Made by a program: the position numbers and the translations under genes
Assembly: GCF_001591445.1 (NCBI RefSeq)
Contig: NZ_BCUX01000004.1
Span: forward strand, 1-64,000
Direction of reading: 5' to 3'
Length of the DNA stretch: 64,000 bases
Origin: Neobacillus drentensis NBRC 102427
GTDB taxonomy: Bacteria; Bacillota; Bacilli; Bacillales; Cytobacillaceae
Notes under the pieces: generated by a model
Databases searched by the model: none
Told to the model about the DNA's origin: nothing
Seen by the model: only the letters and a program-made list of their open reading frames with translations
Shown here: positions 33,880 through 43,030 of the stretch, in pieces
How positions within the stretch are numbered: the first letter of the stretch is position 1
How the letters are laid out: each line of letters starts with the position of its first letter

Positions 33880-34593
33880 ATGGGGGGGTTAACTTATTTT
33901 GACTTTTTGGCCAAATTTGGCGTGGGTGGAGCTCATCCAGGTGGTATCCCTTTAACAAAAAACATTCTTTCTGGTGAAAACATTACAAACAAAACCCAAA
34001 TTTTAGATGCTGGCTGTGGGACTGGACAAACAGCCGCATATTTATATCAACAATATAAGGCAAAGGTAGTGGGACTTGAAATCAATCCAATCATGATCAA
34101 AAAGGCAAAAAAACGCTTTCAATCTTTAAATTTACCCATTCAATTAATCCAAGGATCCGTTGAAAATCTTCCCTTTCCAGACAATAGCTTTGATTATATA
34201 TTATCTGAATCCGTATTAGCTTTTGTTAATAAACCGATTGCACTAAGAGAATTTTTTAGAGTGTTAAAAAAAGGTGGACGTTTGATTGCGAATGAGATGA
34301 CCATAAATACCAAACTCAGTCCTCCTGAAGAATTGGAAATAATGAAATTTTACGCATTGGATTCTTTATTGATGGAGAAGGATTGGAAAAGTTTATTAGA
34401 GCAGACAGGTTTCCAAGAAATTGTAATAAAAGCGGAAAACATAGCAACAAGTCAAGAGAATAACGCGACTGAATTTAATTTTTCAAAAAACTTTGAACCT
34501 GAACTGTTCCAAATTTTAAATGAACACGGAAATATGGTCTTAAAGTATCAAGGGATTTTGAGTTATCGAATTATTACATGTTCAAAAGTTTAA
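33880..34593 (+). CDS. Class I SAM-dependent methyltransferase
   Basis: 237 residues from ATG 33880. Motif I LDAGCGTGQTAAYLYQ, acidic strand VVGLEINP, motif II QGSVENLPFPDNSFDYIL and post-motif LREFFRVLKKGGRLIANE, the Methyltransf_11 pattern seen in UbiE-like and natural-product enzymes. Substrate unknown. The start is set by GAGGTGG 11 nt upstream. It lies about 100 bp ahead of the csgA-like gene. Confidence 0.85.
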   Translation: MGGLTYFDFLAKFGVGGAHPGGIPLTKNILSGENITNKTQILDAGCGTGQTAAYLYQQYKAKVVGLEINPIMIKKAKKRFQSLNLPIQLIQGSVENLPFPDNSFDYILSESVLAFVNKPIALREFFRVLKKGGRLIANEMTINTKLSPPEELEIMKFYALDSLLMEKDWKSLLEQTGFQEIVIKAENIATSQENNATEFNFSKNFEPELFQILNEHGNMVLKYQGILSYRIITCSKV

Positions 34594-34694
34594 CTAAAAA
34601 ATACAGCTTTTCAAAGTCGAAATTTCTACTCCTTCCGCACGTATATAAATATCATCTCGATGAAAAATATGAGGTGAAAGGAAGGGTGAAAATC

Positions 34695-34946
34695 ATGGAT
34701 CAAACATTGGGTTACCTGAGAGAAACTTTATCAAATTACACAGACGACCATTCCGGAGGAAAGAATATTTATCGGAAATTAATGGAGGGGCAGTATTCTT
34801 CCGAAGGTGAGTTTGTCCGACAGTTGGACCAAAAAGAAATTAATTTTTTGAATAAAATGCTTCCGGAGGAAATTAAGTACGCGAAAGAAGAAAAAGATGA
34901 AAAAAGGGCTCACGAACTGAATGAAGTGTTTGAACTTTTGTTCTGA
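34695..34946 (+). CDS. csgA: CsgA-like sigma-G-dependent sporulation protein
   Basis: 83 residues from ATG 34695 (GGAAGGG upstream); the longer frame is not needed. Matches my recollection of B. subtilis CsgA: TLGYLRETLSN at the N-terminus, an acidic centre, FLNKMLPEEIKYA and the C-terminus RAHELNEVFELL. Acidic, soluble, made in the forespore in B. subtilis. The symbol rests on recalled similarity and length, and I could not detect a clean sigma-G promoter. Confidence 0.65.
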   Translation: MDQTLGYLRETLSNYTDDHSGGKNIYRKLMEGQYSSEGEFVRQLDQKEINFLNKMLPEEIKYAKEEKDEKRAHELNEVFELLF

Positions 34947-34965
34947 ATACTCTATAATATCAAAG

Positions 34966-34995
34966 GGTGGCAGAGTAATCCTGCCATCTTTTTTG
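34966..34995 (+). terminator. Terminator of the csgA-like gene
   Basis: GGTGGCAG, 6-7-nt loop, CTGCCATC then six T. The remaining bases up to 35227 show no gene. Confidence 0.8.
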
Positions 34996-35227
34996 GAAAT
35001 AATTCATTTTTCGCAAAAATATTTCCGAGGTAAGCGCAAGGTACGACAAAAACAACTTCAATTAAATCGGGAATTTCAGCATTAACCGACATATACATAC
35101 AAGAATCTCACACTTATTCTATCGATTTTTCCACGAATAGCCCCATAACGACAATTTGCCAATTTCTCGCTTATTTCTTCTATAATGACATAATCCCGCA
35201 AAAAAGAAGCCTTCTCTTTCCAGGCTT

Positions 35228-36145
35228 CTAATGAATGTCCTTTTTCTTAAATCTTCCACCACGAACTTCTGCAATATCCGCAACTGCTAAAAAGGCACTA
35301 TCATCACTTTCAGTGACAATTTCCTTCAATTTTGCTTCTTCAAGACGGTTGATAACACAAAAAATGACTTTTTTATCATCACCTGAATATGCTCCCTCAC
35401 CATTGATATATGTGACACCCCGACCCAGACGATTCATAATAGCGTCCCCAATTTGCTTAGCATTGTCACTAATGATCCAAACGGATTTAGATTCATCAAG
35501 GCCGGTGATCGTAATATCAATTGTTTTATAAGCAACAAAATACGCAATAAGCGAATACATAGCACGATCCCATGAGAATACAAAGCCGGCACACCCAAGA
35601 ATGAAAAGATTAAAGAACATAATAATTTCACCGACGGAAAAAGGAAGTTTGTTATTAAATAGAATTGCTAAAATTTCAGTACCGTCTAATGACCCGCCAT
35701 AACGAATAACTAAACCCACCCCTATACCAAGCACTAATCCTCCAAATACAGTTGCAAGCAGAATATCCTGGGTAAACGCCGGAACGGGATGTAAAAGCGT
35801 GGTACCAATTGAAAGAATAATGATTCCATAAAGAGTGGATAAAGCGAAGGTTTTCCCTATTTGTTTATAACCAATAAAGAAAAAAGGTATATTAAGAATA
35901 AAGAGGAACATTCCTAATTTCCAACCTGTAATATACGAAAGTATAATGGAGATGCCCGTTATCCCGCCATCAATAACATTATTAGGGACGAGGAATATCT
36001 CTAATCCGACAGCCATCAAGGACGCACCAAGTGTTATTAATAAAATGCGTTGAAAAATCTTTCTCTTTGTTAATTTTCGATGTTGCATTTTCGCCATAAT
36101 TGCTTCTTGCTGTTCGATTAAATTCAATTCTTGAATTCCTGACAT
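35228..36145 (-). CDS. YitT-family membrane protein with DUF2179 domain
   Basis: 305 residues (AAAGGGG upstream of ATG 36145). Cytoplasmic N-terminus (1-30), YitT membrane core with PNNVIDGGITGISIILSY and YGGSLDGTEILAIL, then a cytoplasmic DUF2179 domain with LGRGVTYINGEGAYSG and KVIFCVINRLE. The DUF2179 fold is PII-like in appearance and may sense a ligand. Second of three paralogues in the window. Confidence 0.85.
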   Translation of the reverse strand: MSGIQELNLIEQQEAIMAKMQHRKLTKRKIFQRILLITLGASLMAVGLEIFLVPNNVIDGGITGISIILSYITGWKLGMFLFILNIPFFFIGYKQIGKTFALSTLYGIIILSIGTTLLHPVPAFTQDILLATVFGGLVLGIGVGLVIRYGGSLDGTEILAILFNNKLPFSVGEIIMFFNLFILGCAGFVFSWDRAMYSLIAYFVAYKTIDITITGLDESKSVWIISDNAKQIGDAIMNRLGRGVTYINGEGAYSGDDKKVIFCVINRLEEAKLKEIVTESDDSAFLAVADIAEVRGGRFKKKDIH

Positions 36146-37148
36146 TATCTTGCCCCTTTCGAAAAATATTTCCTAACTTTATTATAACGAATTATTAGTT
36201 CATTTTATAATTTAATGCTTCTTAATTACTAACTCCATTAAATGAAAAAGAAGCTACCTCAAATAATATGAAGTAACTCCTTAATTTTATTAACACCTTA
36301 GGAGACCCAACCATGACATCAGCTGATAGATTTCTAATAACATTTCCTTTTAGCTGTCTTTTCAATCTAAATGGAAACTTTAATCCATCTGCCAATGAGT
36401 GTTTGCTCCGTTGAAGGAATTAATTCACATGTTATTGGAATTCAAATTCCTTTAAGAAACAAATCCTCGGTTTGACACCGATTGAGACTCTTTTTTTATT
36501 CCATCATTTGGAACTTCGGCTTCTTGGCAATGTAATTTTTGGAGAAGATAATATCCTGTAATCTTTTCTTTTACATTTTCCTTATTAGGTTGTGAGCCCC
36601 ATTATCAATTTGATCTCAAATAGTTTTTTTCTACTACTTGATTTAATGTTATTAATTTTAATGACTCTTTTTTTCAGAAGAATCATTTGGGTTGTGATCA
36701 ATTTTTCTACGTATTGAGTAATAGATAGAAAAATATTTTTCAGTCCCAACAAAACCATAACATCAATCATTAAATTGATTTTGGAAATTTTCTCTTCTCC
36801 TATTAGGTTGGATGTTTTCCTTTTTTAATTTTCCTATGGAATACATAGAATAAATCTTGAAAGGAATCAGTTAAGAATTACACTCTTTCCAATGATTAAC
36901 ATCGCTCCACCTTCCAAATGATTGTTGAGGAATAACCTTACTACTCGTTCACAAACGGAACGAACACGTATGGTTGAGCCTCCTAAGATGTTAGCTTTAT
37001 TTCTCTTCTTTACAATTAAATTATAACACGGAATTTTTAGAATTTACGTAATACTTGTGTCAAAAATGTGAATTATTGGATATTTAGATTCCAGATAAAT
37101 GGGGATATTATCTGAAACTTATTCCTTATGGAAAGGATGTTCTACTCT
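36146..37148. other. 1-kb AT-rich region without a supportable gene
   Basis: No frame with a ribosome site and family likeness on either strand. The longest minus-strand frame (61 codons) looks random. A short minus stretch near 36917-36990 reads GGSTIRVRSVCERVVRLF without an AUG, perhaps relic coding sequence. Two TATTAGGTTG motifs occur near 36582 and 36800. The promoter of the downstream esterase gene should lie in the last 100 bp. Confidence 0.5.
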
Positions 37149-38402
37149 ATGATTAAAGCCATTCATAAATATGCTAAACCTTTCGCAACCGTTGATGATC
37201 TTGACCCATTAATAGCAGCTATAGGTGATTCAAAAATAGTGCTGCTAGGTGAATCATCGCACGGAACCTCAGAATACTATTCACTGCGTGCAGAGTTATC
37301 TAAAAGATTAATTAAAGAAAAAGGTTTTTCATTTATCGCAGTTGAAGGCGATTGGCCTTCATGTCAAAGTATCAATCAATACATTAAAGGATTTAACCAC
37401 TCAACACAAGATGTCAGAACGGTACTTGAGGATTTTAACAGATGGCCCACCTGGATGTGGGCTAACGTGGAAATCATTGATCTTGTCGAATGGTTAAAAA
37501 ATTATAATCAGCAAAATAATCCTACTCAAAAGGTTGGATTTTATGGTTTAGATGTGTATAGTCTTTGGGAAAGTATGGATGAAATCATTCGCTATTTAGA
37601 AAAGACCAATTCTCCAAGTCTTAAGGAGGCTAAAAAGGCGTTTTCTTGCTTTGAGCCATTTAACCGCAATCATGAATCTTATGCTGTTTCTGCCGGATAT
37701 ATTTCTGAAAACTGTACAAAAGAAGCACTTGAACTGCTTGCATCGATTCGGAAAAATAAATGCAAATTTGATGACGATCAAGAAAACAGCTTGAACATGG
37801 AAGTAAATGCTATTGTTACTGCAAATGCAGAAGAATATTATCGGACCATGGTCACTAGTGATTCAAAGTCATGGAATGTTCGTGACCAACACATGGTTGA
37901 AGCACTCAATGCAGTGCGAAGATTTTATGGAGCGGATGCAAAGGTAATCATATGGGAGCATAATACCCATGTCGGGGATGCCAGGGCGACGGATATGAGA
38001 GATGAAGGAATGGTGAATGTTGGTCAACTCCTTAGAGAGGAAAACGGCGCTGAAAATGTATTTATTGTTGGATTTGGAACTTATAGTGGGACCGTGATTG
38101 CCGCCACAGAATGGGGAGCGGACTTCCAAATCATGGATGTACCACCTGCAGGATTCGGAAGTTGGGAATCACTCATGCATAAATCAGGGGCGGTCAATAA
38201 ATATTTAATCTTTACTGACGGGAATCGCCATGAATTTTCAACTACGATTGGTCATCGAGCAATTGGTGTTGTTTACCGGCCGGAATACGAACATTTCGGT
38301 AATTATGTCCCCTCAATTATGGGGCATCGGTATGATGGGTTTATTTTTATTGATAAAACAAATGCCTTACATCCACTTGTTCTAGAAAATATTCTTGTCT
38401 AA
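37149..38402 (+). CDS. Erythromycin esterase-family protein
   Basis: 417 residues from ATG 37149 (AAAGGATG upstream). Has the family's catalytic features: LGESSHGTSEYY with the base His, IAVEGDWPSC and IWEHNTHVGDARATDM. Characterised relatives (EreA/EreB) open macrolide lactones, but most chromosomal Bacillus members have no proven macrolide activity, so resistance should not be assumed. Cytoplasmic, monocistronic. Confidence 0.85.
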   Translation: MIKAIHKYAKPFATVDDLDPLIAAIGDSKIVLLGESSHGTSEYYSLRAELSKRLIKEKGFSFIAVEGDWPSCQSINQYIKGFNHSTQDVRTVLEDFNRWPTWMWANVEIIDLVEWLKNYNQQNNPTQKVGFYGLDVYSLWESMDEIIRYLEKTNSPSLKEAKKAFSCFEPFNRNHESYAVSAGYISENCTKEALELLASIRKNKCKFDDDQENSLNMEVNAIVTANAEEYYRTMVTSDSKSWNVRDQHMVEALNAVRRFYGADAKVIIWEHNTHVGDARATDMRDEGMVNVGQLLREENGAENVFIVGFGTYSGTVIAATEWGADFQIMDVPPAGFGSWESLMHKSGAVNKYLIFTDGNRHEFSTTIGHRAIGVVYRPEYEHFGNYVPSIMGHRYDGFIFIDKTNALHPLVLENILV

Positions 38403-38405
38403 AGG

Positions 38406-38440
38406 AAAGTCTTCCCTGTTATCTGAAAAAGGGAAGACTT
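38406..38440 (+). terminator. Terminator of the erythromycin-esterase homologue
   Basis: AAGTCTTCCCT, loop, AGGGAAGACTT, then CGTTTTT. Confidence 0.85.
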
Positions 38441-38544
38441 CGTTTTTATTCAAGAAATAGTTCTGTTTATAATACATAACCAAATGAATATTCCACATAC
38501 TATTTTTGTAATTTAATTCTGTACCAAGAAAGAAGGATTGAGTA

Positions 38545-38748
38545 ATGACAGTTGGAACACAGGTAAAACAAGCAGTAGCCGGATTAAAAAGTGCACAGGC
38601 TAGTTTTGAAGGCTTCGCACTAGCAACTGATAACCAAAATGCAAAGCAGCTATATCAACAAGCAGCACAACAAACCCAATCCGTACTTGATAGTCTTGAA
38701 CCACGTCTTCAAGAAATTATCAGTGAAGAACCACAATACAATCAATAA
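38545..38748 (+). CDS. DUF1657 protein
   Basis: 67 residues with the compact DUF1657 pattern: TVGTQVKQAVAGLKSAQASFE, a central LYQQAAQQTQSVLDSLEPRL and the ending EEPQYNQ. Helical. DUF1657 genes accompany spoVAC-D-E and DUF421 genes in spore heat-resistance operons of bacilli. First of a three-gene group here. Confidence 0.88.
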   Translation: MTVGTQVKQAVAGLKSAQASFEGFALATDNQNAKQLYQQAAQQTQSVLDSLEPRLQEIISEEPQYNQ

Positions 38749-38818
38749 TGGAAAATTTAGGTTGGCGACTTATGCCAACCCCTTTTTACTTTTATGAATT
38801 CCTTAAGGAAGTGCTATT

Positions 38819-39025
38819 GTGACAATCGCTTCAAATGTTAAACAATGCCTCTCAACCATGAAAGGAATCGAAGCACAGTTGTCCTCCTTTGCCCTTAATT
38901 CACTCGATAAAGATGCACAAGCTATTTTTCATGAAGCAATGTTAACGATTGGTGAGGTAAAGAAGGATCTTCAATACCGTGTTTTGGAGCTTGAACGACA
39001 TGAACCCCAATATATGGGTTCATAA
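38819..39025 (+). CDS. DUF1657 protein, second copy
   Basis: 68 residues from a GTG start. Same helical pattern as the first copy (IASNVKQCLSTMKGIEAQL ... HEPQYMGS), but well diverged. 70 bp after the first and 19 bp before the DUF421 gene. Confidence 0.85.
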   Translation: MTIASNVKQCLSTMKGIEAQLSSFALNSLDKDAQAIFHEAMLTIGEVKKDLQYRVLELERHEPQYMGS

Positions 39026-39044
39026 ATTTTTGAGGTGAGAACTA

Positions 39045-39905
39045 ATGCCAGATTGGATTTTTATCATAAGTCGTTCATTAACTTTATTGGGACTTTTATT
39101 TATTATCACCAAAGTACTAGGGAAGAAACAAATCTCTGAGCTTTCTTTCTTTGAGTACGTGGCCGGTATTACCATCGGAAGTATTGCGGGTGAAGTAGTC
39201 ACAGGACTTGAAAGTAACATGGGTCATGGAGTGCTGGCACTATTGGTTTTTGGATTTGTTACTTTTCTGGTGAACTACATAGCCATAAAAAGTAAAAAGT
39301 TTAGTGATTTCGCTGAAGGTAAAAGTACCGTCGTTATTAAAGATGGAAAAATATTAGAAGAGAACTTGAAAAAGGAAAGATACACCATTGACGAATTATC
39401 AGCTCTACTTCGTCAGAAGGATATTTTCAAGTTCGCTGACGTAGAATTTGCTGTCTTAGAACCGCGGGGAACATTAAGCGCTTTATTAAAAAAGGAAAAT
39501 CAGCCCCTAACACCCAAAGATTTACAAATGAAAATGCCGAATGAGAAAGAGCCCCAAACTGTCATCATGGACGGGAATATTATTGATGAATCATTAAGAT
39601 GTGCCGGGAAAGGCAGAGGCTGGCTTTATACAGAATTAGAAAAATTGGGTGTCACTCTTGATAATGTTTTCCTCGGTCAAGTGGATTCATATGGAGAAAT
39701 AACTGTTGATCTTTATAATGATAAAATACAAGTGCCAACACCCGCTCAACGTCCACTTCTCCTAGCAACACTAAAAAAGGTTCAGGCTGATTTAGAGATT
39801 TTTTCACTTGAAACAGAATGTGAAAAATCAAAAGCAATGTATAAGAAAAATTCAATAAAGCTACAAGAAACGATCGACAAGCTTAGTCCTTATTTAAACG
39901 GTTAA
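39045..39905 (+). CDS. DUF421 (YetF/YrbG-type) membrane protein with DUF1657-like tail
   Basis: 286 residues. Three N-terminal TM helices with LGKKQISELSFFEYVAGITIGSIA split as in the family, then two cytoplasmic domains with RGTLSALLKKENQ and PQTVIMDGNIIDESL. The last about 50 residues (KKVQADLEIFSLETECEKS ... ETIDKLSPYL) resemble DUF1657, matching fusion variants linked to spore membrane properties (YetF/YdfS). Function proposed by family: germination or heat resistance. Confidence 0.85.
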   Translation: MPDWIFIISRSLTLLGLLFIITKVLGKKQISELSFFEYVAGITIGSIAGEVVTGLESNMGHGVLALLVFGFVTFLVNYIAIKSKKFSDFAEGKSTVVIKDGKILEENLKKERYTIDELSALLRQKDIFKFADVEFAVLEPRGTLSALLKKENQPLTPKDLQMKMPNEKEPQTVIMDGNIIDESLRCAGKGRGWLYTELEKLGVTLDNVFLGQVDSYGEITVDLYNDKIQVPTPAQRPLLLATLKKVQADLEIFSLETECEKSKAMYKKNSIKLQETIDKLSPYLNG

Positions 39906-39915
39906 ATGCGCGAAA

Positions 39916-39954
39916 TAAAAAAACAATCCTTATCAATCTGAATTGATAAGGATT
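39916..39954. terminator. Bidirectional terminator
   Basis: AATCCTTATCAAT (39925-39937) pairs with ATTGATAAGGATT (39942-39954). Between the convergent DUF421 and DMT genes. Confidence 0.85.
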
Positions 39955-40945
39955 AAACATTTCTGGAAAAAGTTTTTCCATTGCTTTGTTTCCGATGCAT
40001 TTTAAGGTTACTTTTATGCGAAAAGAAGCTGTGCAGGATCATTCCAACCATGACCAATACCATCCCACTCCAAGAGAGTCCGGTTGGCATGAGACTGTTT
40101 AGAAGTAACAATTCCCCTATTACTGTAAATAATACTTCCGCAGATTGTGTTGCCTCCACTGCAGCAAGCTTCTGCATATTTCCTCTAACAAGATCCGTTG
40201 CTTTAAAAAACAAAATGGTTGCAATAACTCCCGAGGTCACAGCAACAAGACCTGATTGGATTATTTGCCCTTTGCTTGGTGTACCCACAGTAAATAGGCC
40301 AAAAATAGATAAAACCACCCACACCGGCAGACTTGCTAAGGTCATACCTAATACACGTTGGAAAACATCGAGACGCCCCCCGCAAATATCCATCATTTTT
40401 CTGTTTCCAAGCGGGTAAGCAAAAGAGGCAATTAGCACTGGAAGGACCCCCAAGGATAGGGATACAATCGAAATGCGATTAGCCTGTTCCACTTGCATCA
40501 ATATAATTCCGAGCAAGATGATTAATGACATTCCTAAGCCTTTAAAGGGAATTTTCCCCTTCTGTTGGATGACTCCCTTTTCAGTCATTACCTTTTCATA
40601 AAAAAGTGGGGCGAGCAAGGAACCTGAGATGATCGTTACCTGCCATGTTGCTGCGATGAGCCAGCCTGGTGCGTAGGCGGCCGAAAAACAGATCGGTCCA
40701 TAAAATAGGCCAAACCCAACGGTACTCCATAAAACCCAGACACCAGGGTTATTTTTCATTTCAGCAAGCAATGGTTTAAGGTTCTTTCTTCCCAACACAA
40801 TCACGAAAAGAAATGGAACCATAAAGAAATACCTTAGGGATGCACTCCAAATCCAGCTTCCCCCTGCCTGATCCATGGCTCTGTTAAGGATAAATGTAAA
40901 TGCAAAAAAGAATGCCGCTAGGAGGCCTAAAACGATTGGCCGCAT
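39953..40945 (-). CDS. DMT-superfamily multidrug efflux transporter (EmrE-like, 10 TM)
   Basis: 330 residues, about ten TM helices in two repeats (for example GLLAAFFFAFTFILNRAM and GLVAVTSGVIATILFFKATD), of the PF13536-type multidrug resistance efflux family. Ends with a basic cytoplasmic tail. Monocistronic; the natural substrate is unknown. Confidence 0.8.
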   Translation of the reverse strand: MRPIVLGLLAAFFFAFTFILNRAMDQAGGSWIWSASLRYFFMVPFLFVIVLGRKNLKPLLAEMKNNPGVWVLWSTVGFGLFYGPICFSAAYAPGWLIAATWQVTIISGSLLAPLFYEKVMTEKGVIQQKGKIPFKGLGMSLIILLGIILMQVEQANRISIVSLSLGVLPVLIASFAYPLGNRKMMDICGGRLDVFQRVLGMTLASLPVWVVLSIFGLFTVGTPSKGQIIQSGLVAVTSGVIATILFFKATDLVRGNMQKLAAVEATQSAEVLFTVIGELLLLNSLMPTGLSWSGMVLVMVGMILHSFFSHKSNLKMHRKQSNGKTFSRNV

Positions 40946-41177
40946 TGTCCTCTATCCCCTCTGTTTCAATTTTTTAATATGTATATAGTGTATTTTCCAT
41001 TAAAAGCAGGAAACCATCAAGTAGTTTCCCTCTTATAATTAGTTGTTTGTTTATTGTTTTAGAGATAAAAAGCATACAGCCCATTTTTTAAACATAAAGT
41101 ATTTTGGATACGAGTGAAACTTTCTTGTCCTCCAATCGTAAACACTGCTGGAATGATTTTATAAAAGTGAGGTTGAT

Positions 41178-41795
41178 ATGATGTTTGGTAAAGTAGCTGC
41201 GGATATTTTAGGATTAAGTGATGTGGGATCAGTTATTAAGCCGGAGAATTATGATAAGGTGGATGCTGACGATTATGTCATGCATGAAGATAACGAGAAA
41301 ATTTATTTTCTTATTAAATCAAAGTCTGATGAATACTGTTTTACAAACAACGCCCTTATCCATTTAGATGGCACAAGCGCAACTAGCAAAAAACGGATGC
41401 TGCACCGTTATAGTTATGCAACAAATCGAATCTTTGACGTAAAACTTGAAACGGCTGGAACGGTTGATCTAGATGTTGAAATTAAGTTTAAAATCGGCTC
41501 AGAACCCTTCTCCATTGACGTTCATAAGAAACATATTGAAGAAGTTAAGGATTTGTATAAAGCCCTAATAAAAATCTCAGAAATCTCTCATGAAAATGAA
41601 ATTTCCCTTCAGTTTGCCAAACAAAGCCTCGATGTGGCATCCACCACATTAGGACGTGTAACAAGTCCTGACAGCAACTTGGTTGTACAATTTAAAATGC
41701 TCAATCAAGCAGCCTTTCAGTGGTTAGAAGATAGCAAAAAACAATATATAGTGAAAGATTTTGGTTATGTTTTTGAGAAGTATATTAATAACTAA
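41178..41795 (+). CDS. YvbH-like PH-domain protein
   Basis: 205 residues. Bacterial PH-like domain (about 1-125; YFLIKSKSDEYCFTNNALIHL, then SKKRMLHRYSY) followed by a helical oligomerisation region (QFAKQSLDVASTTLGRV). Size and sequence match the Bacillus YvbH/DUF1696 group. Soluble, role unknown. GAGG precedes the start. Confidence 0.8.
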   Translation: MMFGKVAADILGLSDVGSVIKPENYDKVDADDYVMHEDNEKIYFLIKSKSDEYCFTNNALIHLDGTSATSKKRMLHRYSYATNRIFDVKLETAGTVDLDVEIKFKIGSEPFSIDVHKKHIEEVKDLYKALIKISEISHENEISLQFAKQSLDVASTTLGRVTSPDSNLVVQFKMLNQAAFQWLEDSKKQYIVKDFGYVFEKYINN

Positions 41796-41806
41796 AAATA
41801 TGAAGC

Positions 41807-41841
41807 AGGCGCATGAAAAATTATCATGCGCCTACTTTTTT
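41807..41841. terminator. Terminator of the YvbH-like gene, shared with nitroreductase
   Basis: AGGCGCATGA (41807-41816) pairs with TCATGCGCCT (41824-41833), then ACTTTTTT. Confidence 0.9.
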
Positions 41842-42472
41842 ACTTATACTCTATTAAAACATCCTCCAATGGTAAACGAGTTGTATTGAAAGCAGGTGCT
41901 GCCGCCTTCCCTACTGAAATCAACACAATTGGGAAAAGACGCTCGGAGACATCGAACATTTTCAAGAATCTTTCTTTATCAAAGCCACCCATTGGAACCG
42001 TGTCATAACCTCTGTCTTTTGCAATTAACATCAACTGCATCGACACTAAACCAGCATCAAATGAGGCAATATTTTTCAAGACTTCTTCTGGAGCAAATGG
42101 GTATGTTTTATTTGTACCTTCTATCAATCGATTCATATTAGCTTCGTCCATAAAACCAGCCTCGTATGCACTTCGATAGACATTTTCTACACTTTTATAC
42201 ATTTCCTTATCGCCTAGTACTGCAATAACGGCAGACGCTGTTTCTACTTGCTCTTGATTGTTGGCGATTGCTCTTAGTTCCTTTTTCGCCTCCCGATCTT
42301 GAATCACAATAAAACGCCAAGGTTGCAGATTACTAGAGGATGGTGCTTGTGTCGCTTCTTTTAGCATATCTTTAATTTCTTCCTGAGAAATAATGTATGT
42401 TGAATCATATTTTCTGACTGAATGACGTTCTTTTATTATTTCAGATAAACTTTTTATTAATGTGGTTTCCAT
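41840..42472 (-). CDS. Nitroreductase-family flavoprotein
   Basis: 210 residues. FMN-binding RHSVRKYDS at the N-terminus, APSSSNLQPWRFIVI, DAGLVSMQLMLIAKDRGYDT and VPMGGFDKER, as in NAD(P)H-dependent nitro/quinone reductases. Divergent from an HxlR regulator with palindromic sites between them, the arrangement of electrophile- or quinone-induced reductases in Bacillus. Confidence 0.9.
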   Translation of the reverse strand: METTLIKSLSEIIKERHSVRKYDSTYIISQEEIKDMLKEATQAPSSSNLQPWRFIVIQDREAKKELRAIANNQEQVETASAVIAVLGDKEMYKSVENVYRSAYEAGFMDEANMNRLIEGTNKTYPFAPEEVLKNIASFDAGLVSMQLMLIAKDRGYDTVPMGGFDKERFLKMFDVSERLFPIVLISVGKAAAPAFNTTRLPLEDVLIEYK

Positions 42473-42498
42473 GATTGATTTCCCCCTGTAAATTTTTT

Positions 42499-42541
42499 AA
42501 CTTACTAAAAATAAGTTCTAAAACATCTTACTATTAGTAAG
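42499..42541. promoter_or_regulatory. Two HxlR/YodB-type operators
   Basis: AACTTA-7-TAAGTT (42499-42517) and a perfect CTTACTA-T-TAGTAAG palindrome (42527-42541). The second resembles the YodB/CatR box (TACT...AGTA). Placed between the divergent nitroreductase and HxlR genes. Confidence 0.7.
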
Positions 42542-42607
42542 TACCTATCGTCAAGAAATTAAAATATGGTATGATACAGTTAGAAAAGTAAAAAAGAGGG
42601 ATTTTAT

Positions 42608-42967
42608 ATGAGGGAACCTAACCACCAAGATTGTATGACTCATTCTGCAGAGGAAATTAAACATATATGTACTAACTTTCATAAGGCAATCGAATTTATC
42701 GGCAAACGCTGGATGGGAACTGTGATATATACGCTTATGGAGGGACCGAAGCGGTACCATGAAATAATATCATCCATTCCGGGAATATCTGATCGACTCT
42801 TAACCGAACGCTTACGTGATTTAGAAAATGAGGGATTGATTGTCAAAAACGTCATTACTACCTCTCCCAAAAAAGTGGAATATGAATTGACTCCAACTGG
42901 TAAAGAACTTGATGAGGTTATTCATGTGCTAATGAAATGGGTAAAAAAACGTGGGGAATCCCTGTGA
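42608..42967 (+). CDS. HxlR-family regulator, redox-sensing type
   Basis: 119 residues with the HxlR winged helix (IEFIGKRWMGTVIYTLMEG, RYHEIISSIPGISDRLLTERLRDLE, YELTPTGKEL). N-terminal cysteines C9 and C21: YodB-type members sense quinones or disulfide stress through an N-terminal Cys, so C9 is a candidate sensor. Likely autoregulates and represses the divergent nitroreductase. Confidence 0.88.
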   Translation: MREPNHQDCMTHSAEEIKHICTNFHKAIEFIGKRWMGTVIYTLMEGPKRYHEIISSIPGISDRLLTERLRDLENEGLIVKNVITTSPKKVEYELTPTGKELDEVIHVLMKWVKKRGESL

Positions 42968-42988
42968 CGTTGGATAACTTTCTCACAC

Positions 42989-43030
42989 AAAAAAGGCTTG
43001 CTCTATTTAGATAGATGCAAGCCTTTTTTT
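42989..43030. terminator. Bidirectional terminator
   Basis: AAAAAGGCTTGC and GCAAGCCTTTTTTT around a 15-nt loop; the second arm ends at the stop of the minus-strand YitT gene. Confidence 0.9.

Noticed and set aside
36585-36770. 61-codon minus frame in the gene desert
   Set aside because: No ribosome site or family likeness, low-complexity Ile/Lys content.
37149-38402. Macrolide resistance determinant
   Set aside because: Family match only; most chromosomal homologues lack proven macrolide esterase activity.
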